In this document: one piece after another, positions 33,675 to 41,883 of the stretch
Position numbering within the stretch: the stretch's first letter is position 1
How the letters are laid out: every line of letters starts with the position of its first letter
DNA from: Kribbella sp. ALI-6-A
Lineage (GTDB): Bacteria > Actinomycetota > Actinomycetes > Propionibacteriales > Kribbellaceae
Assembly: GCF_001984195.1 (NCBI RefSeq)
Contig: NZ_MTQN01000003.1
Span: forward strand, 1 to 41,883
Reading direction: 5' to 3'
DNA: 41,883 nt
Made by a program: the position numbers and the translations under genes
The notes under the pieces: model-generated
What the model saw: only the letters and a program-made list of their open reading frames with translations
Databases searched by the model: none
What the model was told of the DNA's origin: nothing

Positions 33675-35104
33675 CGCAGTCCCGTCCCGAAGGGCAGTGT
33701 GGTGGCCAGGAAGCCGTCGAGCTGCTGGCCGACCAGGCGGCGGAGGTCGATCAACGCGCGTGCCGAGGCGATTTCCATCTCGGTGCACGCTTCGTCGAGC
33801 TTCTCCTCGTCGTCGGCGGAGACGGCGAGAAGGCCGATCCAGCGGACGTCTCCGTGGCCGGCGGCCAGGTCCTTCTCGCGCTGAGCGACATCGGCGTCGA
33901 GTTGGCGGTCTTCTTCGGTCTCCAGCCGGCCGATCTTCTTGCGCGTCGCGCGCTCGGTGACGCGGTCGACCTGATGGCGGCGGGCGTCGCGCAGTGCTTT
34001 CGCGACCGGGATCGGCTGGAGGACGAGTGAGAAGGTACGGCGTACTCCGGGTTTTAGCAGCAGGGGTCCGAGGAAGGCGGGGGTGGCTCGTACTCGTGGC
34101 CACTCGGTGACGATGTAGACGCGGTGCATCGACGAGTCCGTGCGGAGGTGGTCCCACGCGGCGTCGATCGCCAAAGGGCCGGCCCCGGACTGGTCGAGCG
34201 CTTCGAGGCTCGGGATGGTGCGGGTGGCTGCTGGGTCGAAGGCGACGCGCAGGCTCATCGCGAGTTCGGGCGCGTTGAGCCAGCACCCAGCTACCCCGGC
34301 CGCGCCAAGCGCCATCTGGAAGCCACGCGCTTCGGCTTCGAGAACGGTCATCGCGCCCGCAATCCCACCGCCGTGCTTGCGCACTTCCTTCGACACCGCG
34401 TCGAGGTTGAGGGTGAACGCGAACAACGTCTCGTGCCGGGCCGGCGCAGGAGCGGCGTGCCTGAGCAGGTCACGGTAGATCGCCCCCGCAGGCTGACGCG
34501 GATCGAGGCCACGCTGCTGAGCCCAATTGGTCAGGCCATCGCCGGGATCTGGCAGCGTGCGTTCGAGGATCTGCGCCCGGACGATCCGGTTGCTCTGACA
34601 CAGGCCGGCGATCAGCTGCCCGTACGCCGTGACGCGGCGATCCTGCTCGTCGGTGTTCTGCAGCAGGTGCGCCGGCCCCTCGATGCGTGCGACCGCGGTC
34701 AAGCGGCGACGCCGAGGATCGTGAACTGCCGCGACGGCAGCGTCGGTGTCGAGGATCCGCAGCGCGCCTTCAGCACCCGGCAGATGCAGGGAGCCGTGAA
34801 CGCTCGGCCGAGTGACCGACGCCCGGTACGACTGCCGTTTGCGCGCGATACGCAGTACGTGCACGGCTCGAAGAAGGAGCCAGCGGTACGACGGCAGGTC
34901 CTCGATGCGAGCCAGCGCGATCACCCCGCAGCAAGTCGACGCAGCCAGACCAGTCAGGCGGGCGGCCGGGCTGGAGTCGCCGACGACCGACAGGACGAGT
35001 AGAAGGACTGCGAGCGCGAGGAGGGCGACTTGGATCGGTCGCAGGCCCAGCAAGACGGCGTTGCGTTCTGGCCTGGGAAAGCGGGTCGCCATCGTGGTCG
35101 TCAT
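33671..35104 (-). CDS. SCO6880-family conjugation protein
   Basis: 477 aa, ATG overlapping the upstream stop (ATGA). Two N-terminal TM helices (LRPIQVALLALAVLLLVLSV; AARLTGLAASTCCGVIALA) are followed by a large cytoplasmic part (YRWLLLRAVHVLRIARKRQ; ILERTLPDPGDGLTNWAQQR; MHRVYIVTEWPRVRATPAFL). This is the family found between VirB6-like and VirB4-like genes in actinobacterial conjugation operons, where it likely replaces the VirB4 N-terminal or VirB3 function. The latter is inference. Confidence 0.8.
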   Translation of the reverse strand: MTTTMATRFPRPERNAVLLGLRPIQVALLALAVLLLVLSVVGDSSPAARLTGLAASTCCGVIALARIEDLPSYRWLLLRAVHVLRIARKRQSYRASVTRPSVHGSLHLPGAEGALRILDTDAAVAAVHDPRRRRLTAVARIEGPAHLLQNTDEQDRRVTAYGQLIAGLCQSNRIVRAQILERTLPDPGDGLTNWAQQRGLDPRQPAGAIYRDLLRHAAPAPARHETLFAFTLNLDAVSKEVRKHGGGIAGAMTVLEAEARGFQMALGAAGVAGCWLNAPELAMSLRVAFDPAATRTIPSLEALDQSGAGPLAIDAAWDHLRTDSSMHRVYIVTEWPRVRATPAFLGPLLLKPGVRRTFSLVLQPIPVAKALRDARRHQVDRVTERATRKKIGRLETEEDRQLDADVAQREKDLAAGHGDVRWIGLLAVSADDEEKLDEACTEMEIASARALIDLRRLVGQQLDGFLATTLPFGTGLR

Positions 35105-36381
35105 CCGCGGTCCTCTCCGGTATCGGTATTCGAGTCGGTGTCGGGCACGTCAGGAGTCGCCTCACCGGCTGGTGCCGCGTCGGCGGAGGCTTCGCTGGTT
35201 GCGACGGCGATGGCCGTTGCGCCCTCGCCTGAGCTGGAAGGTGGCGGCGCCGTCGAAGCTCCCGGTTGTCCCTCGGCGGGTGCGGCGGCCGGGTTCGAGG
35301 TGTCCGAGCCGCCTGTCATGGGTGATGGGGTGTCACCAGGGCTCGAGGCGTCTGCCTCTGCGCGGTCGATGATCGCCTCGTCGTCGTCGACGTGATCGGC
35401 GTCGTTGCCCACTACAGGAGACTCGGTCTTGTCGAGCGATGTGCCGAAGTGTTCGGCGCCCCAGTGCTGAGCCTTGTCCACGCCTTCCTGGGCGGCAGCA
35501 GCCCCGACCGAGCCTTGCTGGATGGCGCGTGCTGCGCTGTGGCCCTGGTCGCCGGCCCAGTGGATGAAGGAGAACGTGGCCGCGGGCGCGAAGGCTGCCA
35601 TCGCCACCAGCAGCACGCCGGCCAGAAAGGTACTGAGGTTGGCTGGGTTGTTGCCCTGATCCGCAGCGCCGGTTGCTGACAGGCCGAGCGCGAAGATGAC
35701 GGCCATCGCGATCTTCGAGAACAGCAGCGCACCGACGATCTCGATCCATCGGCGCAGCCAGTGCCGCGTCGAGGACCAGGTCCAGCTCGCCAAAGCGACA
35801 GGGGCGAACACGACGAACGCGACGAGCGCGACCTCTCGGAGCAGCAGCACGAAATACAGCGCGAACAAGGCGAGCAGTGCCAAGAGGACCGCCAGCAACA
35901 GGAACCCGCCGAGCGAGGCCGCGGTCAGCAAACTGCTGATGTCGGTGAGTCGCTTCATGCCGTCCGCGGTTGCGCGGTTGCCAAGGATCGCCAGCGAGAT
36001 CTCGTCGGCGACCGCTCCGCACGAGCTGATGACCGCGACCGCGAGCGGCACCCCCGCCGTACCGATCACAGCCCCCAGCAAGGCACGACCGAGTCTGGCC
36101 GGCTCTCGATGTGTCACGGCAGAGATGCACTGGAGAACGAACAGGGCGACCAGGATCGGCAGCGAGACCGTGACGATGAGGTTCAGGTTGGTCTGCCACC
36201 AGTCCTGGTCGAACCGTGGCGTCGTACCGCTGCTGAAGGTCTGGAACACCGTCGCAGCCAGGTCCCCCAGGCCGTTCGCGGTCCACTTCAGGAACGACTC
36301 CCAGACCGAGTTGGCTGCCGAGTTCCCGACATCGGACACGACACAGCTCACCGGGTTGAGGAGGCAGTCGGACCAGCTCAT
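35101..36381 (-). CDS. TrbL/VirB6-like polytopic membrane protein
   Basis: 426 aa; ATG 36381 after AAGGAG. Six or so hydrophobic helices (e.g. LNLIVTVSLPILVALFVLQC; LGGFLLLAVLLALLALFALY; REVALVAFVVFAPVALASWT) occur between residues 60 and 290, followed by a long Ala/Pro/Asp-rich disordered tail. This is the architecture of the inner-membrane channel protein TrbL/VirB6. Its place before the SCO6880-type gene supports this. Confidence 0.85.
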   Translation of the reverse strand: MSWSDCLLNPVSCVVSDVGNSAANSVWESFLKWTANGLGDLAATVFQTFSSGTTPRFDQDWWQTNLNLIVTVSLPILVALFVLQCISAVTHREPARLGRALLGAVIGTAGVPLAVAVISSCGAVADEISLAILGNRATADGMKRLTDISSLLTAASLGGFLLLAVLLALLALFALYFVLLLREVALVAFVVFAPVALASWTWSSTRHWLRRWIEIVGALLFSKIAMAVIFALGLSATGAADQGNNPANLSTFLAGVLLVAMAAFAPAATFSFIHWAGDQGHSAARAIQQGSVGAAAAQEGVDKAQHWGAEHFGTSLDKTESPVVGNDADHVDDDEAIIDRAEADASSPGDTPSPMTGGSDTSNPAAAPAEGQPGASTAPPPSSSGEGATAIAVATSEASADAAPAGEATPDVPDTDSNTDTGEDRG

Positions 36382-36391
36382 CGCGTCTCCT

Positions 36392-36718
36392 TCAGTTGAT
36401 GCTGATGCCGCTGGCCCAGCGAATGATGGTGTTGGCCGAGCCGATCAGGATCGCCGCACCCGCAGCGACCAGGCAGCCGGTCTTGCCACGGCCGGCGTAG
36501 TGGGCGTTGTTGTTCAGGCTGCCCAGCGCCCACGCCGCGGCTGAGATGACGAACCCTGCGACGCAGATGACGAGCCCGAAGGTGAGCAGCGCGCCGACCA
36601 TGCTCTTCAGCGCGGACAGGCCGGGGAGACCGTTGGAGTTCGGGCTCACGCCGGGGTCTTGGGTCGCAACGGTGATCAGGAGGTGGTCGCGCATGGGCGC
36701 GAGGAAGGTGGACATCAT
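36392..36718 (-). CDS. Small two-TM conjugation protein (DUF6112/VirB2-like)
   Basis: 108 aa from ATG 36718 (a second ATG follows directly); GAAGGG upstream. Two hydrophobic segments (SMVGALLTFGLVICVAGFVI; TGCLVAAGAAILIGSANTII) flank a basic loop with NNNAHYAGRGK. This resembles the pilin-like small protein of actinobacterial T4SS (DUF6112) and may have a role similar to VirB2. It ends 11 nt before the VirB6-like gene. Confidence 0.75.
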   Translation of the reverse strand: MMSTFLAPMRDHLLITVATQDPGVSPNSNGLPGLSALKSMVGALLTFGLVICVAGFVISAAAWALGSLNNNAHYAGRGKTGCLVAAGAAILIGSANTIIRWASGISIN

Positions 36719-36756
36719 CTAGCCCTTCTCCGGCGATCGGTACGCCGGCACGGTGG

Positions 36757-37701
36757 TCATGCTGTCGCGGGTCCCTGGTAGATCGGCGGCGCCCAGCCGA
36801 GGTAGGTCGCGCCCCACTTCGCCTCGATCGCGTCGAGGCCGACGAGGTAGACGCCGCCCTCACCAGGGAACTGATCGTGAATGTCGTTGGACACGATGCG
36901 GCCATCTCCGACGTAGACCGCGACGTGGCCGTAAACGCCCCCGGTGCTCCAGAAAACAAGACCACCGACAGGTGGTTGACGGTCGAGGTGTGCGTTGCCC
37001 GACGCAACCATCTGCGACCATTGCTCTGCTGCCGAGACATACCCAGCACGAGGTCGTCCCCAGATGTTGGCCGCGAGCCGCGCACACAGCTGGTAGTAGC
37101 CACGCTGCCCGACCAAGCTCGTCGCTCGAGTGATCGCCGCGTCCGCACCCGGCAGCTCCCCCGTGTCACCGGCCGGCCACGGCCCGCACATCGACTCCGG
37201 TGACAAGCCGACCAGAGTCTGCGCCCGGAGGTAGTTGGCCTTGTAGTTCCGTCCGTCGCTGAACGCCGAACGCTGAACCTCTTGGGCGGCCAACCACGGG
37301 TCCATCTCCATCCACCCTGGCACGTTGAGCAACGCGGTGTAGAACAGGCGCGACGCTCCTTCGGGATCCATCCGTACCGCGAGCGGCCCCCAACCATTGC
37401 GTTGCTGGAAGAGGCCTCGGGAGTCCGGGCCAGCGGCATCGCCATGGTTGACGTTGCGCAGCGACGACTCCGTTAGCGCGGTCATCACGGCGATGACCTG
37501 GCCCTTCTGGTCGACCTGCAACTGGTCACCAGTCGCAACTACGACCGCGAGGTTCGACCGCTGCTCGGCGTCCAGAGCGACCTCGCCGGCGATTGGTGTC
37601 GCCACGCAGCTGCTCGCGCCTCCCCTGGCCGCCGCGATCGGCGGCACCAGCACGACCCCGAACGCAAGACAAACAGCCGCAGCGACGATCTTGAGGATCA
37701 C
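36757..37701 (-). CDS. Cell-wall hydrolase of the conjugation apparatus (NlpC/P60-like)
   Basis: 314 aa; GTG 37701 overlaps the upstream stop (GTGA). A signal/TM segment (LKIVAAAVCLAFGVVLVPPI) is followed by a transglycosylase-like part with a likely catalytic Glu (ALTESSLRNVNHG, RGLFQQRNGWG). A C-terminal NlpC/P60-like domain follows, with Cys in QLCARLAANIWG and His in YGHVAVYVGDGR. Such a two-domain enzyme opens peptidoglycan for the channel, like VirB1. Secreted or membrane-bound. Confidence 0.85.
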   Translation of the reverse strand: MILKIVAAAVCLAFGVVLVPPIAAARGGASSCVATPIAGEVALDAEQRSNLAVVVATGDQLQVDQKGQVIAVMTALTESSLRNVNHGDAAGPDSRGLFQQRNGWGPLAVRMDPEGASRLFYTALLNVPGWMEMDPWLAAQEVQRSAFSDGRNYKANYLRAQTLVGLSPESMCGPWPAGDTGELPGADAAITRATSLVGQRGYYQLCARLAANIWGRPRAGYVSAAEQWSQMVASGNAHLDRQPPVGGLVFWSTGGVYGHVAVYVGDGRIVSNDIHDQFPGEGGVYLVGLDAIEAKWGATYLGWAPPIYQGPATA

Positions 37702-38294
37702 GCCGGCCCCTCGGCCGACGCCGACCAGAATCGGCACTGCGACGCACACACCACAGCCACCGTCACCGACCGAGCAGCGACCCGCGGCGCACCGTCGATC
37801 ACGTTGGTCTGCCGGCCCCGAACGACGAAGCCGTGCCAACCACTCGGCGTCTGCGGAAGCCGCTCCAGGCGGGCCAGTTCCGGCGGCGTCTCCAGCGACA
37901 CGTCGCTGACTGTGGCCTTGCCGTCGTGCAAATCGAGCTGCTCCCACTGCGCGAAATCCGGCAACATGCTGCCCGCAACCCGCGGACCACCGGTGTCCAT
38001 CGGATCGGCGAACATCTTCACCGCGCCCTGCCATTCGAAGTACCCATGCACGGTGCTGTCGTAAGTCCAGATCGCCGTCGCGTACGCCGCCGCGTAGACC
38101 TTCGGATCCGTCGTGTTCGGGCGAGCCCAGGCCTTGAGCCGCGGCGACCCGCCGTCACCGCTGTCGACAGCCGCCACTTGCGGAGCCCGGTCCTCGGATT
38201 CCTGCCACCGAGCGATGGTCACGCCCGCCAGAACAACGAGCGCCAGGGCAGCTGCGGCCACGATCACCGCCTTCGAGCGCAAGATTCCTGCCAT
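37698..38294 (-). CDS. Bitopic conjugation protein (VirB8/TcpC-like position)
   Basis: 198 aa; starts at ATG 38294. One TM helix near the N-terminus (AVIVAAAALALVVLAGVTIA) and an extracytoplasmic domain (VYAAAYATAIWTYDSTVHGY; GSMLPDFAQWEQLDLHDGKA) with two Cys near the end (VVCASQCRF). The topology fits VirB8/TcpC assembly factors; identity with that family is inferred from position and topology only. Confidence 0.7.
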   Translation of the reverse strand: MAGILRSKAVIVAAAALALVVLAGVTIARWQESEDRAPQVAAVDSGDGGSPRLKAWARPNTTDPKVYAAAYATAIWTYDSTVHGYFEWQGAVKMFADPMDTGGPRVAGSMLPDFAQWEQLDLHDGKATVSDVSLETPPELARLERLPQTPSGWHGFVVRGRQTNVIDGAPRVAARSVTVAVVCASQCRFWSASAEGPA

Positions 38295-38295
38295 G

Positions 38296-38457
38296 TCAGT
38301 TTCCACCTCCAGGTCGGCGCGCAACCCGCCTCTGCAGCGACGCCTCGACCGGCGCCGGGATGATCCACAGCGCGCGCAGCACGCGCAGGTATAGGCGGGC
38401 CTGCCAGCGGTAGTAGCGGACAAGCCAGTGGGTACGTCGGGGTCTGTTCGTCGTCAT
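38296..38457 (-). CDS. Small basic protein (53 aa)
   Basis: ATG 38457; MTTNRPRRTHWLVRYYRWQA then RLYLRVLRALWIIPAPVEAS. It is Arg/Tyr/Trp-rich with an amphipathic helix, and its stop lies 1 nt before the next start, so it is translated as part of the operon. No family recognised. Confidence 0.65.
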   Translation of the reverse strand: MTTNRPRRTHWLVRYYRWQARLYLRVLRALWIIPAPVEASLQRRVARRPGGGN

Positions 38458-38495
38458 GCCGAACTCAACGGCTGGCAGAGCGGCGGCTTGCAGCG

Positions 38496-39242
38496 CTAGG
38501 CGGTTCTGGCCAGTCCAGGGCCCGCCGACGGCGCCGGCGGGATCACGCCGGGGAGACTCCCGGTGCCTCTTCTGCCGCCGACGAAGGTCGGGTCCAGGCC
38601 TGCTGCGGCGGCCAACCACCGCTGGATCAGCGGATGATCGAAAACCTCAACGCGAGGTTGCCCGGTCGCGAGGCGAGCGACCGCCGACGGGTTGGCTGCG
38701 CCACCCCTCAGCAACCACGCCAATCCCTCGGCCTGACTCCGCGTCGCTCCAGCAGCCAACAGCCGGCTCCGAATCGCGGAGCGCTCGAACCGCGCTCCAT
38801 CAGTCGCCACATGCAGCAACCCACGAGCCCGACGCTCAGACAAACCCCACCGAGTAAGTTCAACCGCGATCCAATCGAGCAGCGGTCCCAGCTCTGCCGG
38901 CGCCCGCTCGTCAGCTCGCTCCGGAATCACCTGCGTCAACGGATGCCGCTGACGCCGCAAAGCCTCCGCGCGAACCGAATCGGCCAGTCGCCACCGCACA
39001 ACGTTCGCCAGATACCCCCACGTCGCCGTGAAGACTCCGCGGTCCACCATGGCTCGACACCGTTCCCAGGCAACCACCCGAGCCCGCTGCGCCGCCTCCT
39101 CCGGCCCCAGAGCCGTCCTGGCCCGGCTCGGCAGAAACGCCACGATCCGTTCCTCGATCCCCCGCGCCAACAGCTCCGAGGCAGCGGATCCCCAGTTCGA
39201 CTCCGCCACTTCGACAAGAAGCTCCTGCAGTTCAACCGTCAT
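38496..39242 (-). CDS. Helical operon protein, possibly sigma-factor-like
   Basis: 248 aa from ATG 39242 with GGAG upstream. Reads VAWERCRAMVDRGVFTATWG, then YLANVVRWRLADSVRAEALR, and later ATRSQAEGLAWLLRGGA (a possible HTH). The layout is reminiscent of sigma-70-type helical proteins, but I cannot confirm it. It could also be a structural or regulatory protein of the element. Confidence 0.65.
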   Translation of the reverse strand: MTVELQELLVEVAESNWGSAASELLARGIEERIVAFLPSRARTALGPEEAAQRARVVAWERCRAMVDRGVFTATWGYLANVVRWRLADSVRAEALRRQRHPLTQVIPERADERAPAELGPLLDWIAVELTRWGLSERRARGLLHVATDGARFERSAIRSRLLAAGATRSQAEGLAWLLRGGAANPSAVARLATGQPRVEVFDHPLIQRWLAAAAGLDPTFVGGRRGTGSLPGVIPPAPSAGPGLARTA

Positions 39243-39393
39243 TCTTTGCTCCCCACGTCCACTCATTGCGATCTGTGGGTTCAACACTCGCTTCCACGGC
39301 CCGCACTCGTAACCCGGATCTGGACTTCCCGGACTCCTGGGAAAGTCCCCGCAGACGATTGCCCAAAGCAACGCCTCGGTCCTGATGCCACGG

Positions 39394-40497
39394 CTACCAG
39401 CTCAGACCGGGCACAGGCGGATCCGCGCCCATGGCGAGCTGGCTGCCAGTTCGCACCGCCCGCTCACGTGGGATCCTGACGGCGTTCGCGTCGAGGACCT
39501 CGCGGGTCACGGTCGACGTATCCAGGTTGAGAATCCGAGACAGGCGCGCGATCTCATCGGCGACGAGAGCACTGGGGAGCTGCCGAACCAGCGCAGCAAC
39601 GGATCGAAGTGCTCCGATCCGTCCGTTCACATGATCGAGCACTCGCGACCAGCGGCCAAGCTCAAGTTCGATCACCAGGCTCACCAATGGCCGAGTGGCC
39701 TCCAGCTCAGCGCGAAGGCGACCGCGGCCCTCAGGTGATCTGAACAGCGACGCTGGATCCTCACCGTCGGGCAGGTCTGCCACCAGGACGCGCGAGAACT
39801 GCCTCGACAGCGGCTCCAAGCAACGGGCAGCTGCGGTTCGGCCGGGGACATCTCCGTCCAGTACGACGACCACGGTGTCCGACTGGGTGTATGCCCGCAG
39901 AATCTCGGCCTGAAGCGACGAGATGTTGGTACCGCAGAGGGCGACTCCCGCCCAGCGGCCTTGTCCTCGATCTGAGAGGCTCACCGCGATGCTGTCTGGC
40001 GGACCCTCGACAAGCACCGGCACCGTGCCGCGCGCCAGCAACGGCTCCTGCTCAGCGACTCCGACCAGAACCTCACGCTTGCGATACATCGTAGTGGTCG
40101 CCGTGTTCAGATACTTCGGCGACCGACCCCGCCCCCGGCCGATGAACCCGACCGGATCCAGACCATGATCATGAACGGGAAACATGATGCGGTCACGAAA
40201 TCGATCGATCAAATAGCCGCTTCCGGTCGTGAGCGCCAGACCTGCATCGATCAGCTCCGCATCATGGAAACCCCTACCGCGCAGATGCTCGACGAGGTGA
40301 GACCAACCAGCCGGCGCATAGCCCACCCTCCACCGCGACCCGGGCTCGAGCACCTGCCCGAGTCCTCGTACCTGCAGATGCGCCGTGGCCCATTGCCCCG
40401 GCCTCATGAGGAGCTCACCACGATAGAACCGAATCGCTTCAACGTGGGCCTCAACTAAACGTGTTGAACTGGTACCTGATTCCGGGACACCGCTCAT
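39394..40497 (-). CDS. TOPRIM-domain DNA primase (DnaG-like, element-encoded)
   Basis: 367 aa from ATG 40497, where the usual N-terminal helix begins (VEAHVEAIRFYRGELLMRPG). It shows DnaG core features: LIDRFRDRIMFPVHDHG, IGRGRGRSPKYLNT, and the TOPRIM motifs VPVLVEGPPDSIAVSL (Glu) and VVVVLDGDVPGR (DGD). No zinc-binding domain is seen, so it likely primes on single-stranded entering DNA with another module. It lies 151 nt upstream of the rest of the operon and is probably its first gene. Confidence 0.85.
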   Translation of the reverse strand: MSGVPESGTSSTRLVEAHVEAIRFYRGELLMRPGQWATAHLQVRGLGQVLEPGSRWRVGYAPAGWSHLVEHLRGRGFHDAELIDAGLALTTGSGYLIDRFRDRIMFPVHDHGLDPVGFIGRGRGRSPKYLNTATTTMYRKREVLVGVAEQEPLLARGTVPVLVEGPPDSIAVSLSDRGQGRWAGVALCGTNISSLQAEILRAYTQSDTVVVVLDGDVPGRTAAARCLEPLSRQFSRVLVADLPDGEDPASLFRSPEGRGRLRAELEATRPLVSLVIELELGRWSRVLDHVNGRIGALRSVAALVRQLPSALVADEIARLSRILNLDTSTVTREVLDANAVRIPRERAVRTGSQLAMGADPPVPGLSW

Positions 40498-40619
40498 CTC
40501 CCCGTCACTCCTTGCAGCCGACGTTCGACGTCCGCAGACGCCTGGGAGACCAACGTCAACGCCACGAGGAGGGCAGAGAACCCAGATCACCAGATTCAGG
40601 AGTCCTGGTCAGCCCGGCA

Positions 40620-41248
40620 TCAAGGCGTCTCATAGCGTTCGGGCCACGAATACGCCCTCCCTGCGACGACAATCCAGACGCGGATATGCCGCCGGGCGCT
40701 AGCGTCCGCAGACGCATCGAGGAAGGGCTGCTGCTGGAGCTCGCGTAGCTCGGCCTGCATCTGGACGAACCTGGTCTCGGCGGCCGTGGCGGCCGCCACG
40801 CCCGGGCCGTGTGCCGGTCGGTCTCGGCCGCGGCCTGGATCTCGGGGACCCGCCCCGGCGTCGGCCCGGCCTTTCTCGATCTGCGCGGCCGCAGCCGCGC
40901 TGCCGGCCTCGGCGTCGGCGCGACCGGGCGGGGGCTTCTACCGCGGCCGCCGCACGGCCCAGGCGACCTTGAGATCGGCGATCACTTCCTCGGCCGCCGC
41001 ATCGGCGTAGGCCTTGGCCTGTTCGGCCTGGGCGGTCCACAGGTGCCCTCGTGCCGGAGCCGCTCCTGCTCATGCGCTGCTGCTCGGCCTCGGCCGGCTG
41101 CACCGGGTGCTCGGCGTGCAACTGCTGTACCTCGGTTGCGAGTGCGTCGGCGTCGGCGAAGACCGCTAGGGCGACGTCGAAACAGGAGCCTCTTGAGCTG
41201 CGCGAGCTCGCGCGGCAGTACGGCCTCTGGTGCTTCAGGTTCAGTCAC
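40620..41248 (-). pseudogene. Decayed Ala/Glu-rich coiled-coil protein (KfrA-like?)
   Basis: GTG 41248 with GGGGGAG upstream begins VTEPEAPEAVLPRELAQLKR. The sensible frame then shifts: DVALAVFADADALATEVQQL, EQAKAYADAAAEEVIADLKV, AAAQIEKGRADAGAG and ETRFVQMQAELRELQQQPF all fall in different frames, with an internal stop near 40940. Ala/Glu/Arg-rich coiled coils upstream of a primase are typical of plasmid KfrA-like or partition-associated proteins. It is clearly broken. Confidence 0.6.
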
Positions 41249-41250
41249 GC

Positions 41251-41343
41251 CGTGCGCTCCCCCACCGTCGGGCCTGCGAGAAGACCCGCCAGGCCTACGG
41301 AAACGACCTGCTCCGCTGGACCGACTGGGCATGCCTGCCCTGA
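41251..41343 (+). pseudogene. Integrase shard
   Basis: RALPHRRACEKTRQAYGNDL followed by LRWTDWACLP* matches the start of the core-binding domain of tyrosine recombinases (typical KTRQAYxxDLRRW). Only about 30 residues remain. Confidence 0.5.
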
Positions 41344-41473
41344 GCTCGGCCACGAGCGGTTCACACTTGATTTGCACAGCGGCGAGGTCACGATGTGGCT
41401 CACCCAGCAGCACGACGCCGGGCGGCCACACATGACACCGCGTCGAGGCTTAGCCACCAGGAAAGCACCACCA

Positions 41474-41674
41474 TCACAACGTGCCGTTTGAGTACGGGGG
41501 CTGCATGATTCGATGTGCGAGGTGCGCGGGCGCGAGGTCCGCGCGTTCCGGGGCAAAGTCCACGGCATCGAACCCGCCCACTGGATCTGTGTACAGCCGG
41601 AGAGCGAGGCCGTCGGGCGTGACCAGCTCGACCGAGTCCCCAATGAATCCGGAGATCACCGGGCTATGTCTCAC
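41474..41674 (-). CDS. Possible small hypothetical protein (66 aa)
   Basis: ATG 41674; MRHSPVISGFIGDSVELVTP, DGLALRLYTDPVGGFDAVDF, ending IMQPPYSNGTL. The strand-like pattern could be genuine or the end of a larger lost protein. Weak start; low confidence. Confidence 0.35.
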   Translation of the reverse strand: MRHSPVISGFIGDSVELVTPDGLALRLYTDPVGGFDAVDFAPERADLAPAHLAHRIMQPPYSNGTL

Positions 41675-41801
41675 CCCGAGTCCAGGTGGCGGATCCCAAT
41701 CGAAAGCTTAATGACCACTTGGATATTAGCGCGCTCAATGTATCTCCGCGGCTGGGCAGGTGTCCAGGAAGCCGCCCGCGTGCGGCTGGTAGCTTTTCCC
41801 C

Positions 41802-41883
41802 GTGTCTCTGTCTCCCGATCCGCCCCCGCCGCGGCGTATCCGCAACCTGGATCTGCATCGACGCGCGATCCTGGACGCGGCGG
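41802..41883 (+). CDS. N-terminus of a probable TetR-family regulator (3' end outside window)
   Basis: GTG 41802: VSLSPDPPPPRRIRNLDLHR then RAILDAA at the edge. The RxxILDAA pattern is the first helix of TetR HTH domains. Only 27 codons are visible. Confidence 0.6.
   Translation, partial: MSLSPDPPPPRRIRNLDLHRRAILDAA

Larger units (their letters stand above)
30079..40497 (-). mobile_element. Conjugation module of an integrative or plasmid element
   Basis: Eleven minus-strand genes in one run, mostly overlapping or spaced by under 40 nt (largest gap 151 nt after the primase). It holds primase, coupling protein, VirB4-like ATPase, VirB6-like channel, SCO6880-type, pilin-like, hydrolase and bitopic proteins. 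A relaxase is not in this window. Flanked by a decayed coiled-coil gene and an integrase shard. Confidence 0.8.

Noticed and set aside
41761..41790. Hairpin agccgc/gcggct as a terminator before the TetR gene
   Set aside because: Only six pairs; too short to report as a terminator.
1..41883. tRNA, tmRNA or rRNA genes
   Set aside because: I looked for T-loop-like GGTTCGA contexts and found only coding or LexA-box occurrences; no cloverleaf seen by eye.

Overview
This is a high-GC actinomycete window, most likely Kribbella or a related member of the Propionibacteriales. I infer this from GC-rich third codon positions, frequent GTG starts, GTGA/ATGA stop-start overlaps, and families typical of the group: DUF397/DUF5753, DUF6338, SCO6880-type conjugation proteins, and an SOS-controlled dnaE2. 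Most of the window is accessory DNA. I found no tRNA, rRNA or CRISPR array.

Region 1 (1-14.4 kb) looks like a defence and regulation patchwork. It opens with a large minus-strand P-loop NTPase that has an HTH-like N-terminus and at least fifteen exact-length 32-residue helical repeats; its 3' end lies off the window. It continues with a serine resolvase carrying an unusual cysteine-rich tail, translationally coupled to a multi-HTH protein and preceded by repeats resembling a recombination site or operator. Several small membrane proteins follow, then a DUF6338 protein, a membrane-anchored protein with 12-residue pentapeptide-like repeats, an Abi-C type protein, a protein with an Asn/Thr/Gly-rich segment, and a DUF397 gene with a 5'-truncated DUF5753 partner.

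Region 2 (14.4-30 kb) centres on DNA repair genes and is strikingly damaged. A small AT-richer island holds a promoter, a 34-codon leader, an intrinsic terminator and a membrane-protein gene. Next comes dnaE2 (error-prone Pol III alpha) behind a LexA box; it carries three apparent one-base frameshifts and an internal deletion. A secreted PD40 protein and an SRAP/HMCES protein follow. An ATP-dependent DNA ligase gene is split in two: its 5' end, with the active-site KWDG, is at 28.6-28.7 kb and its 3' part is at 23.0-23.8 kb. The 4.8 kb between them contains a secreted RHS/YD-repeat protein with a glycine-zipper C-terminus, an adjacent two-TM candidate immunity gene, and fragments of an integrase and an ArsR regulator.

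Region 3 (30-41.4 kb) is a tightly packed minus-strand type IV secretion/conjugation operon. In transcription order it encodes a TOPRIM primase, a helical protein, a small basic protein, a bitopic protein, a cell-wall hydrolase, a two-TM protein, a TrbL/VirB6-like protein, an SCO6880-family protein, a VirB4-like ATPase, a TraG/TraD-type coupling protein and a small accessory protein. It is bordered by a decayed Ala/Glu-rich coiled-coil gene and an integrase shard. The window ends in the first codons of a probable TetR regulator.
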